A stretch of 5,728 nt of DNA from Calditrichota bacterium (GTDB lineage: Bacteria > Calditrichota > Calditrichia > RBG-13-44-9 > J075), in contig JAJRYW010000456.1 of assembly GCA_024275555.1 (NCBI GenBank), positions 1 through 5,728 on the forward strand. Direction: 5' to 3'. This document shows, one piece after another, positions 1 through 5,728 of the stretch. Every line of letters starts with the position of its first letter. The stretch's first letter is position 1. The position numbers and the translations under genes are program-made. The notes beneath the pieces are model-generated. The model did not search any database. It was given only the letters and a program-made list of their open reading frames with translations, and was not told the DNA's origin.

Positions 1-1410
1 AGCGCCGTGCTGATCGCCCAAAACGGTTTGACGCCTTACCACGATTTTGCCTTTTTCCACATGCCTTACCTGGTTCTGCTAAACGCATTTTTGTTTGGCG
101 AGGGCGGCTTTCTGTTGCTCAAAGCGCGGCTATTGTCCGCTTTGTTTAGCGCGCTTAGCTTGTTGCTTATCTATCTGAAAATCTACCGGCTTACCCAACC
201 GGCCTCGGATGCAAAACGGTTTCTTCTGCCGGCCGCCGCAGTTTTGCTTTACCTGAACTGCCAGCTTTTTGCCTACACCACCGGCTTAGCCTGGAACCAC
301 GATAGCGCAACCTTCTTTGCCCTGGCTGCCTTTCTTCTCTTCCTGCGTGCGCTTCGGGCGCCGCAGAAATGGGGCGCAGTGCTGGCAGCGGGGCTGTTCT
401 TAGCCGTAGCTGCCGGTATCCGGCTTAGTTTTGCCCCGCTCTTTGCCCCGTTTTTTATGCTGCCCTGGTTTTACCGGCGGCAACTTTCCCGGAAACATCT
501 CTGGCAACTGCTGGGGGGATTCTCGCTGGGCTACCTGCTGGGAATGCTGCCGGCTTTTTACTATTTTCTGCAAAGCCCGGATGCTTTTCTGTTCGGAAAC
601 TTCGGCTATCCGGCGCTGAACACCCTCTACCGCCAGGATATCGGCTTTACCCGGGGGATGAATATCGGTCTCAAGCTTCTCTTAATGGGTGAAGTCTTCC
701 TCCAGCCGACCAATCTTTTTGTACTGTTCGCCGCTATTCTGTTGGGATGGAAAAAACGCTTCCTGGCGCCGGCAAGGCAACATCGCGGCTATGCAGAACC
801 CTTTTTCATCCTGTTGATGACGCCCTTTGTGCTGCTTGGCGCATTGGCCCCCACCCCGGCGCAACTACAGTATTTTTACCCGGTTTTGTTTTGGACAGCC
901 CTGGTTCCCATCTATGGATTGATTTATTTTAGCTTAGACAATCCCGCGATATTCCGGAAAGTCGCGCCGCTGGGGATTATACTGGGCATTCTTTCCCTGC
1001 CGGGCTTATCACAATATCCCAATTTATATGATTTGCCCAAAGACCATAAATGGGAAACGGTAATCAACCACCGGGTGGGGAAAGAGATGGCCCGGCTGCT
1101 GCCCGAAAAGGCCGTGGTGCTCACCCTGGCCCCAATACCGGTGCTGGAAGGGGGATTGTCTATCTACCCGGAATTTGCGACCGGGCCGTTTGCTTATCGA
1201 ACCGCAAAATTTTTGTCAAGGGAAGATCGGCAGCGTTATCATTTTGTAGGCCAGGCGGATTTGGAAGAGTTCCTGAAAAAGAAGCCTCCCGAGGCGATAC
1301 TTACCGGCTACGAGTGGAGGGATGATCGCGGTCTGGAAGAATATGCCCGCAAGCACGGCTACCGGCTAAAACGGCTTTCCAACGGCAAGGTGCTGTGGAT
1401 AAAGAGATAA
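1..1410 (+). CDS. GT-C (GT39/ArnT-like) membrane glycosyltransferase, 5'-truncated by window edge
   Basis: This is a polytopic membrane protein of the GT-C fold, resembling the dolichyl-phosphate-mannose/ArnT (GT39) type, which transfers a sugar from a polyprenyl-phosphate donor on the periplasmic face. The frame is open at base 1. The GTG at position 7 lies inside the conserved first loop, so the true start is upstream and the first membrane helix is missing. Seen directly: the PYHDF motif at in-window residues 12-16 (Asp15), followed by HMP, matches the conserved first periplasmic loop of the family. About nine or ten hydrophobic segments follow (for example residues 40-58, 75-92, 103-115, 125-141, 170-188), then a soluble tail from about residue 345 to 469 with a KDHKW stretch, probably periplasmic. 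The gene ends in TAA just before a strong terminator and faces the pentapeptide gene. The substrate cannot be told, and I cannot separate GT39 from related GT-C families. The other partner carboxylate of the active site would be in the missing part. Confidence 0.8.
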   Translation, partial: SAVLIAQNGLTPYHDFAFFHMPYLVLLNAFLFGEGGFLLLKARLLSALFSALSLLLIYLKIYRLTQPASDAKRFLLPAAAVLLYLNCQLFAYTTGLAWNHDSATFFALAAFLLFLRALRAPQKWGAVLAAGLFLAVAAGIRLSFAPLFAPFFMLPWFYRRQLSRKHLWQLLGGFSLGYLLGMLPAFYYFLQSPDAFLFGNFGYPALNTLYRQDIGFTRGMNIGLKLLLMGEVFLQPTNLFVLFAAILLGWKKRFLAPARQHRGYAEPFFILLMTPFVLLGALAPTPAQLQYFYPVLFWTALVPIYGLIYFSLDNPAIFRKVAPLGIILGILSLPGLSQYPNLYDLPKDHKWETVINHRVGKEMARLLPEKAVVLTLAPIPVLEGGLSIYPEFATGPFAYRTAKFLSREDRQRYHFVGQADLEEFLKKKPPEAILTGYEWRDDRGLEEYARKHGYRLKRLSNGKVLWIKR

Positions 1411-1412
1411 AA

Positions 1413-1444
1413 AAAACGCCGTCCCGTGGCCGGGACGGCGTTTT
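1413..1444. terminator. Bidirectional rho-independent terminator between convergent genes
   Basis: A perfect inverted repeat pairs 1413-1426 (AAAACGCCGTCCCG) with 1431-1444 around the four-base loop TGGC. The ten central pairs are G+C-rich apart from one A-T pair, and the four outer pairs are A-T. Read on the plus strand, the stem ends in TTTT and starts only two bases after the stop codon of the GT-C gene. Read on the minus strand, the A-tract at 1410-1416 becomes a run of T, and the stem lies about 20 bases past the stop of the pentapeptide gene. It therefore fits termination in both directions. Confidence 0.93.
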
Positions 1445-1463
1445 CGTTGGCGTCATATCCTGT

Positions 1464-2351
1464 TTACATGACCACTATGCCTTCCGTGTTGGCATTCTCC
1501 AATTTCTTCAAATTGAGATTGTTGTGAATCAACACGGCGCGCTGCAAGATGGGGGTGGTGATGGTGCAGCGGATAAACTTCCCGCCGACAATCTGGGTTT
1601 CCCGCATCACCGGCTTGGTGATTTTGCAGTTCTCAAAAATCGTCTCGCGGATAATTGCGGTGGCAAAGCGGCAGTTATGCAGGCGGCAGGTCTTAAACTC
1701 CACCTCATCCAAAATACAGCCGATGTAGTTGGCCTGGATCAGATCGCTCATAGCAAAACGACAGTTGTAGAACTGGCTTCCCGAGCACAGGGCGTTGTCC
1801 AGTTTGCTGTCCAGAATATTGAGATTATCAAAATAGCTCATCATAAAATTGCCATCGTTGATCTGGACGCTCTTCATCTCCACATCTTTCCAGAAGCTGT
1901 TTTTCAGATCCGCAGATTTTATGTAGAGATTGTCAAACTGGCAGCTTTTGATTTTCAGCAAATTCCCTTCCACCAACGACATGTCTACATCCTGGAACTG
2001 CGAATCAACTATAATTGCTCCACTCAAGGTGGCCTGAACCAGCTTGGTGTTCATAAATTTACAATTCTGGAAGAAACTCCGTTTGAAGTTGGCGTTTGTC
2101 AAATTGGTGTTCGACAAATCAACATCAATGAATACTGCGCTCATAAACGAAGCGCTGCGCAGATCCAGCCCCGTTAAATCATAATTTTCCAGCACCACCT
2201 TATCCAGCGTCACCGGCGCAACCGAATTCTCGATATTGCCCCTTAACTTTTTGAGATAGGCTTTCTTATCAGGGATATGCTGCCAACAATAATGAGTAAA
2301 GGAAATCGGCTTAAACGGACATCCTTCAATCGCACACTTGTGATAAGACAT
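1464..2351 (-). CDS. Pentapeptide-repeat protein with N-terminal Cys-Cys-Cys-His motif
   Basis: A 295-residue protein with no signal peptide or membrane segment, probably cytoplasmic. Residues 6-25 carry C-x4-C-x10-C-x2-H (C6, C11, C22, H25), which looks like a small zinc site. A short charged linker (28-40) follows. From about residue 46 to 280 the chain is a run of pentapeptides: a Leu, Phe, Ile or Met (rarely Trp, Tyr or Cys) recurs every fifth residue from L49 to L279, with Gly129 the only gap, and small residues or Cys sit two places before it. Such repeats fold as a right-handed four-sided beta-helix, here about 11 coils. I chose the ATG at 2351 because AGAGAGGG lies nine bases upstream; the in-frame ATG at 2360 directly abuts that site, and the TTG at 2390 lacks one. 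G+C is lower than in neighbouring genes (33-47% in several 60-base lines). Function unknown: family members range from gyrase-protecting DNA mimics (Qnr, MfpA) to scaffolds, and nothing here decides between them. Confidence 0.9.
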   Translation of the reverse strand: MSYHKCAIEGCPFKPISFTHYCWQHIPDKKAYLKKLRGNIENSVAPVTLDKVVLENYDLTGLDLRSASFMSAVFIDVDLSNTNLTNANFKRSFFQNCKFMNTKLVQATLSGAIIVDSQFQDVDMSLVEGNLLKIKSCQFDNLYIKSADLKNSFWKDVEMKSVQINDGNFMMSYFDNLNILDSKLDNALCSGSQFYNCRFAMSDLIQANYIGCILDEVEFKTCRLHNCRFATAIIRETIFENCKITKPVMRETQIVGGKFIRCTITTPILQRAVLIHNNLNLKKLENANTEGIVVM

Positions 2352-2360
2352 ATTAAACAT

Positions 2361-2368
2361 CCCTCTCT
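2361..2368 (-). promoter_or_regulatory. Ribosome binding site that decides the pentapeptide gene start
   Basis: On the minus strand this reads AGAGAGGG, a purine-rich Shine-Dalgarno-like sequence nine bases before the ATG at 2351. The in-frame ATG at 2360 follows it with no spacing, so the start with residues MSYHKC is preferred. Confidence 0.7.
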
Positions 2369-2412
2369 GAAATAGGTAGTAATTACCCAATTTATACTAT
2401 AATAGCGGGTTA

Positions 2413-2441
2413 ATTATAAAAAATTAAGTCTAAAAATCCAA
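2413..2441 (-). promoter_or_regulatory. Candidate sigma-70-type promoter of the pentapeptide gene
   Basis: On the minus strand TTGGAT (2436-2441) is followed after 17 bases by TATAAT (2413-2418), a perfect -10 hexamer. Transcription would begin near 2406 and leave a leader of about 55 bases before the ATG at 2351. An overlapping alternative is TTAATT (2422-2427), 17 bases, TATTAT (2399-2404), which would start near 2392. The very A+T-rich background makes chance matches likely, so which one is used cannot be decided from sequence. An A+T-only inverted repeat, TTAATT (2410-2415) with AATTAA (2422-2427), overlaps both. Confidence 0.4.
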
Positions 2442-2607
2442 CGATAAAAATAATTATTAGTTTCAATCTAAAAAATACTTCTATATATTCTTTAGTTTTG
2501 AAGTTTTGACTTCCCTTTTCTGTTGCCTGCCAAAACCTGTCCATAAAATAAACCCCGCATTGCGGAAGGCGTTCCCCGGTTTGGGCTAAACTTATCGTCT
2601 TTTTGAT

Positions 2608-3807
2608 TTAGAAATGTGTGCTGGAAAACAAATTTGCATAGAGGAAAACAAAAATTGCTGCAGAATTGAAGCCGCATAACTGGAGGGTTAAGAAACTCAT
2701 TACGATAAATGCCAGGCCCGCCGCCGCTAAGGAAGCCGTCAGGTATTGCCCGGACAGCAGCCCGCTGATAACCTTTCGGAAAAAGACAGCATAGATAAGC
2801 ACTACCAGCAGCAAGCCGAAAACTCCCTGGTTCATTAAGGCCTGCAAGTAGTCCGATTCCCAACTGCCATAGGGGCTGTCGACCAATCGTTTCCGGCTGG
2901 AAAGGCCGCGTCCCATCAGCAGCGCCTTCCAGTTCCCTTCCCGGATATCAGCATCGAGAATGCGCAGGGCGTCTTCTACAATGCTTTTGCGGCCGCTGGT
3001 GAAATCCGGCCGGGAGACGCCTTCTCCGGCGGCGCTCTTGCGGCCGGCAAAGGGATTCACACGGGGGTTGTCCGACTGAAGCAGCACACTCCCCAGCGCC
3101 ATCGGCAACGCGATTAGAAAGGCAATCCCCAGGCTTTTTTGCCAGAGGCTTAATCGGCGGCGGCGAAGCCAGCGGAAGAATTCCACCAGGCCCCAGGCCC
3201 CCAGGCCCAGGAACAGGCCCAGGAAAGCGCTGCGGGTGTAGGTCCACCACAGCGCCGTAATCTGTACCAGGAGCGAGAAGGCTATCAGCCAGCGCCTGGC
3301 GGAGGAATGGTGAATAAATACCCCAATACTCAGCGGAATGGTGAAAGTCATCAACGCGGCCAGGGTAAAATACCCTCCGAAGAAACCCTCCGTGCGGGGC
3401 ATTCCCGAGAAATGGTTGACGACGCCCGCCAGGGCGCTTAGCCCGGCCCCGTAGACCATCCACTCCAGCCAGAGGGCCCGGTGCGGCCGGATCACCCGAT
3501 CCGCCTCCAGGCTTACCGGTATGAGAGCGAACAAGACCAGGTGGGGAAGCAAATCCTTCGGCTGACTCCAGGACTGGCCGGACACAATAAAAGCATACAA
3601 CCCGGAAACCAGGTAAATCAAAACCAGCCCCGGAACAGCGCGGGTAATCACCGGCCGGCGGTGCAGCGCTAAATAAATCGTATAAAAAAAGAAGAGCGCC
3701 GCGCCGATTTGGACCAGGATGTGGCTGAGAAAAAATCCGGCGCAGAAGAGCGCCAGCAGGGAGCGGGGAATCCAAAGCGGCGGCGCGTAAGGGGAGTTAG
3801 TAGGCAT
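2608..3807 (-). CDS. O-antigen ligase/polymerase-family membrane protein (WaaL/Wzy type)
   Basis: A 399-residue inner-membrane protein with about 11-12 hydrophobic segments and one large hydrophilic loop (about 244-325) before the last three helices, the classic layout of the Wzy_C family. These enzymes polymerise polyprenyl-linked repeat units or ligate the glycan to lipid A-core (or to protein) in the periplasm. Visible family marks are TYTRSAFLGL at 189-198 with Arg192, SGRKS at 271-275 with Arg273, GRGLSS at 299-304, and WESDYLQALMNQGVFG at 316-331. In WaaL ligases the last motif normally contains a catalytic His followed by Asn; here the site reads Glu-Ser, so polymerase activity or a divergent ligase is possible. 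The start ATG at 3807 overlaps the end of the upstream transferase by 11 bases, and a G-rich stretch just upstream can serve as ribosome binding site, which suggests translational coupling. Family assignment is secure; ligase versus polymerase is not. Confidence 0.85.
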   Translation of the reverse strand: MPTNSPYAPPLWIPRSLLALFCAGFFLSHILVQIGAALFFFYTIYLALHRRPVITRAVPGLVLIYLVSGLYAFIVSGQSWSQPKDLLPHLVLFALIPVSLEADRVIRPHRALWLEWMVYGAGLSALAGVVNHFSGMPRTEGFFGGYFTLAALMTFTIPLSIGVFIHHSSARRWLIAFSLLVQITALWWTYTRSAFLGLFLGLGAWGLVEFFRWLRRRRLSLWQKSLGIAFLIALPMALGSVLLQSDNPRVNPFAGRKSAAGEGVSRPDFTSGRKSIVEDALRILDADIREGNWKALLMGRGLSSRKRLVDSPYGSWESDYLQALMNQGVFGLLLVVLIYAVFFRKVISGLLSGQYLTASLAAAGLAFIVMSFLTLQLCGFNSAAIFVFLYANLFSSTHF

Positions 3808-5206
3808 TTTCCCCCCGGATGATTTCGAAGATGGTCAGGAAAATAATTTTCAGGTCGAACCAGAGCGACCAGTTCTCAATGTAATACAGGTCATATTTGG
3901 TGCGTTCCTCGATGGGCGATTGTCCCCGCAGGCCGTTTACTTGCGCCCAGCCGGTCATCCCGCAGCGCACCCGCTGCCGCTCGATGTACTGGGGAATTTT
4001 CTGCCGGAATTGCTCCACAAAAAATTTTCGTTCCGGCCGCGGCCCCACCAGGCTCATTTCCCCTTTCAAAACGTTGATCAACTGCGGCAGTTCATCCAAA
4101 CTGGTGCGCCGTAAAAAACGCCCGATGGGGGTTACCCGGGGATCGTCTTTTCGCGCCCACACCGGGCCGGTCTGCGCCTCGGCGTCGCTGCGCATGGAGC
4201 GGAACTTCAGCATCTCAAACTCCCGCCCGTCCAATCCGACCCGTTTTTGCACGTAAAACACCGGGCCGGGAGAGGAGAGCTTGACCAGGATGGCCAGCAG
4301 CGCCAGCAGCGGAGAAAGCACAAACAACGCGAGGGCGGAAACCACGATATCAAAACTGCGCTTGAGAAAGCCCTGCCACCCGGAAAGCACATAGGATTTG
4401 ATCTGCAACAGGGGAAGCCCGCCGATCTCCAGGGAGTGAAAGCGACGGCTCATCAGGTCGAGAACATCCGGAATGTAAAACAGCTCCGTATTTTTACCCT
4501 CCGTGGCCCGGACCACCTTCCAAATCTGCTGGTGATCGCTCTGGCTGAAGGTGATCATCAATCCGTCGATTTCCGACTCGGCTAATTTTTCGCTTAGCTG
4601 TTCCGGCCTGCCCAGGTAAGGCAAGTCAAGCGACTCCACCGGCTGGTCGCAGAAATAGCCCTGCAGGGCGATTTTATAGTTCTGATCAGCCAAAATGCGC
4701 TGGTGGACATAAGGCAGTTTCTCCGGCGAACCGATCAGGCCGATCTTCAATATCCCGTAGCCGCGGCGGAGCAGCCGGCGTTTGAGACGATGAAAAATCA
4801 GCCGCCCCAGAATTACAAAAAGGTTGGTGTTGATGAAGATCAGCAAAAATACCAGGCGGGAGTAAGAAAAGCCCCGGTAGAGAAAGGCCCCGCTCATGGC
4901 AAAGAGAATTCCTAAAAAACAGACTTTGAAAACCACCGGAACATCTTCCCAAAAGCTGCTGAAGTAGCGGGTGCGGTAGGCTCTCCGAAGTCCGAACAGG
5001 ATGATCAGCACCAGCAGCAGAAAGAGCGAAAAAAGAATATACATTTTGACGCTCGGGTATCCCTTGGTCACCGGAAACAGTTTGGTGAGCGGGGAATAAA
5101 AACGCAGGTAGTACGAAAACAAGAACGCCGCCTCGATGGCGATCATATCGATCAGCATCTTCAAAGAGGGGATTAGCAGGTTACGTTTATAGATGTTTTC
5201 GCTCAT
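3797..5206 (-). CDS. Undecaprenyl-phosphate sugar-1-phosphate transferase (WcaJ/WbaP-like, PHPT family)
   Basis: A 469-residue enzyme that starts surface-glycan synthesis by moving a hexose-1-phosphate from a nucleotide sugar to undecaprenyl phosphate at the cytoplasmic face of the inner membrane. The order is four N-terminal helices (about 10-36, 55-74, 91-110, 116-135), a Rossmann-like CoA-binding-type domain (about 150-250, with KIGLIGS at 154-160), then the catalytic domain opening with KRSFD (282-286) and a membrane helix (287-310). Catalytic-domain marks are VGLDGREFEMLKFRSM at 323-338, the Asp-Glu dyad in SLDELPQ (D371, E372), GEMSLVGPRPE (382-392), GMTGWAQVNG (416-425) and KYDLYYIENWS (437-447). 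All expected motifs are intact and the length is typical of WcaJ/WbaP. The start ATG is 24 bases after the stop of the upstream glycosyltransferase, with only a weak AAAGAA-type site. The gene overlaps the ligase/polymerase. The sugar used (Glc, Gal or other) cannot be read from sequence. Confidence 0.96.
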   Translation of the reverse strand: MSENIYKRNLLIPSLKMLIDMIAIEAAFLFSYYLRFYSPLTKLFPVTKGYPSVKMYILFSLFLLLVLIILFGLRRAYRTRYFSSFWEDVPVVFKVCFLGILFAMSGAFLYRGFSYSRLVFLLIFINTNLFVILGRLIFHRLKRRLLRRGYGILKIGLIGSPEKLPYVHQRILADQNYKIALQGYFCDQPVESLDLPYLGRPEQLSEKLAESEIDGLMITFSQSDHQQIWKVVRATEGKNTELFYIPDVLDLMSRRFHSLEIGGLPLLQIKSYVLSGWQGFLKRSFDIVVSALALFVLSPLLALLAILVKLSSPGPVFYVQKRVGLDGREFEMLKFRSMRSDAEAQTGPVWARKDDPRVTPIGRFLRRTSLDELPQLINVLKGEMSLVGPRPERKFFVEQFRQKIPQYIERQRVRCGMTGWAQVNGLRGQSPIEERTKYDLYYIENWSLWFDLKIIFLTIFEIIRGENAY

Positions 5207-5230
5207 GGCGTTTTCTTTATGGTTCGCGTC

Positions 5231-5728
5231 TTATCCGAAGTAGTCTTGCACCTTCTGGTGGATGAACTGCCGAATCTCCTGCTCAAAGCGTTCCCGGCTG
5301 AATTTTTGGGAATGGCGACGGATAAAGTTAGCATCCCAGTTTAGCTTTTCCAATTGTTCAATCGCCGCTTGCAGCGCCTCCGGGGTTTGCCGGTCAAAAA
5401 AGACCCCGCTGCACCGGCCTTCATTTTTAGCGTCAAAGCCGAGCACGGTTTCCATAGCCCCGCCGCGGCGGTAGGCGATGACCGGTTTTCCGCAGGCCTG
5501 CGCCTCCACCGGTGTAATCCCGAAATCCTCCTCGCCTGGGAAAATCAGCGCCCGGCAGGAGGAGTAGTACTGGCGCAGCGTCTGCGAATCTGCCCAGCCC
5601 AGAAAACGGATATTTTCTGCGGCCTGCTGTTCCAACTTCGCCCGCTCCGGCCCGTCGCCAATCACCACTAATTTTTTGCCGGTGCCGCGGAACGTTTGCA
5701 CCGCCAGTTCCACCTTTTTGTAAGGCAC
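5231..5728 (-). CDS. GT4 glycosyltransferase (WbaZ-like), C-terminal part only
   Basis: This is the C-terminal Rossmann domain of a retaining GT-B glycosyltransferase of family GT4 (Glycos_transf_1). The frame runs off the right edge, where the last codon is an internal GTG, so the N-terminal acceptor-binding half is missing. Seen directly in the 165 residues: VPYKKVELAV at the start, VVIGDGPE (21-28), a FLGW strand (42-45), and PGEEDFGITPVEAQACGKPVIAY (64-86). This last stretch holds the E-x7-E nucleotide-sugar motif (E67 and E75, with Phe-Gly between) and is followed by RGGAMETV. The PGEEDFGI-PVEA form and the GVFFDRQTPEAL segment (108-119) are typical of the WbaZ/mannosyltransferase-like subgroup, so mannose transfer is plausible but not shown. 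It lies first in the visible three-gene run and probably extends the lipid-linked sugar in the cytoplasm. Confidence 0.92.
   Translation of the reverse strand: MPYKKVELAVQTFRGTGKKLVVIGDGPERAKLEQQAAENIRFLGWADSQTLRQYYSSCRALIFPGEEDFGITPVEAQACGKPVIAYRRGGAMETVLGFDAKNEGRCSGVFFDRQTPEALQAAIEQLEKLNWDANFIRRHSQKFSRERFEQEIRQFIHQKVQDYFG

Larger units (their letters stand above)
2352..2607. other. A+T-rich intergenic region upstream of the pentapeptide gene
   Basis: These 256 bases separate the ligase/polymerase gene from the pentapeptide gene, both on the minus strand. The stretch 2401-2520 has 27 G or C in 120 bases by hand count, far below the flanking coding DNA. It holds the candidate promoter and ribosome binding site. 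It also holds small hairpins, such as GAAGT/ACTTC at about 2500-2513, but no convincing terminator for the upstream gene and no coding region that I can support. The length, composition and own promoter suggest that the pentapeptide gene is a separate transcription unit. Confidence 0.6.

Noticed and set aside
7..9. GTG at position 7 as the start of the GT-C gene
   Set aside because: The frame is open to base 1, and the GTG lies only ten codons before the conserved PYHDF motif, which is normally preceded by a membrane helix. The start must be upstream of the window.
1395..2177. A 260-codon open frame on the plus strand, antisense to the pentapeptide gene
   Set aside because: It starts inside the end of the GT-C gene, reads through the terminator stem and lacks a recognisable domain. 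Its length is a by-product of the periodic codons of the pentapeptide repeats on the other strand.
2360..2390. Longer starts for the pentapeptide protein (TTG at 2390, ATG at 2360)
   Set aside because: The TTG has no ribosome binding site. The ATG at 2360 sits immediately against the purine-rich site with no spacing, whereas the ATG at 2351 has nine bases between.
2550..2582. Possible terminator after the ligase/polymerase gene on the minus strand (AAACC paired with GGTTT, then ATTTTATGG)
   Set aside because: Only five outer pairs form. The interior folds into two very short hairpins of three to four pairs, and the T-run is broken. Too weak to list.
2492..2863. A 123-codon minus-strand open frame overlapping the 3' end of the ligase/polymerase gene
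   Set aside because: It is mostly an out-of-frame shadow of a clearly coding gene and runs on into A+T-rich non-coding DNA. No domain or good start is visible.
2948..3775. A 275-codon minus-strand open frame within the ligase/polymerase gene
   Set aside because: The translation is rich in Gly, Pro and Arg with no domain, and the overlapping frame encodes a clear membrane protein with family motifs.

Overview
The window looks like part of a surface-polysaccharide (O-antigen or exopolysaccharide) locus of a Gram-negative-type bacterium. The basis is a polyprenyl-phosphate sugar-1-phosphate transferase, an O-antigen ligase/polymerase-family membrane protein, a GT4 glycosyltransferase and a GT-C-type membrane glycosyltransferase. 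No sequence feature fixes the phylum. G+C is moderate to high in the glycan genes and clearly lower in the pentapeptide-repeat gene and its upstream region. There are no RNA genes, CRISPR arrays or insertion sequences that I can see.

Layout. (1) Positions 1-1410, plus strand: the 3' part of a multi-spanning GT39/ArnT-like (GT-C) glycosyltransferase, whose reading frame is open at the left window edge. (2) Positions 1413-1444: a perfect-stem hairpin with an A-tract on one side and a T-tract on the other, a bidirectional terminator between two convergent genes. (3) Positions 1464-2351, minus strand: a 295-residue pentapeptide-repeat protein with an N-terminal Cys-Cys-Cys-His zinc-site-like motif. 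(4) Positions 2352-2607: a 256-base intergenic stretch, about 22% G+C over 2401-2520, with a plausible minus-strand promoter and a good ribosome binding site. (5) Positions 2608-5728, minus strand: three co-directional genes in transcription order, namely a GT4 glycosyltransferase (N-terminus beyond the right edge), the initiating sugar-phosphate transferase, and the O-antigen ligase/polymerase, with a 24-base gap and then an 11-base overlap.

How they work together (inference from families). The initiating transferase loads the first sugar phosphate on undecaprenyl phosphate at the inner membrane. GT4 enzymes such as the partial one extend the chain in the cytoplasm. The Wzy/WaaL-type protein polymerises the glycan or transfers it on the periplasmic side. 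The convergent GT-C enzyme could decorate a glycan or lipid in the periplasm using a polyprenyl-linked sugar. The pentapeptide gene has its own regulatory region and different base composition, and its link to glycan synthesis is only positional.

The most unusual points are the essentially unbroken register of about 44 pentapeptides, with inward-facing cysteines stacked 20 residues apart, and the apparent replacement of the usual catalytic histidine by Glu-Ser in the ligase/polymerase. I did not find convincing evidence of a wholly new system.
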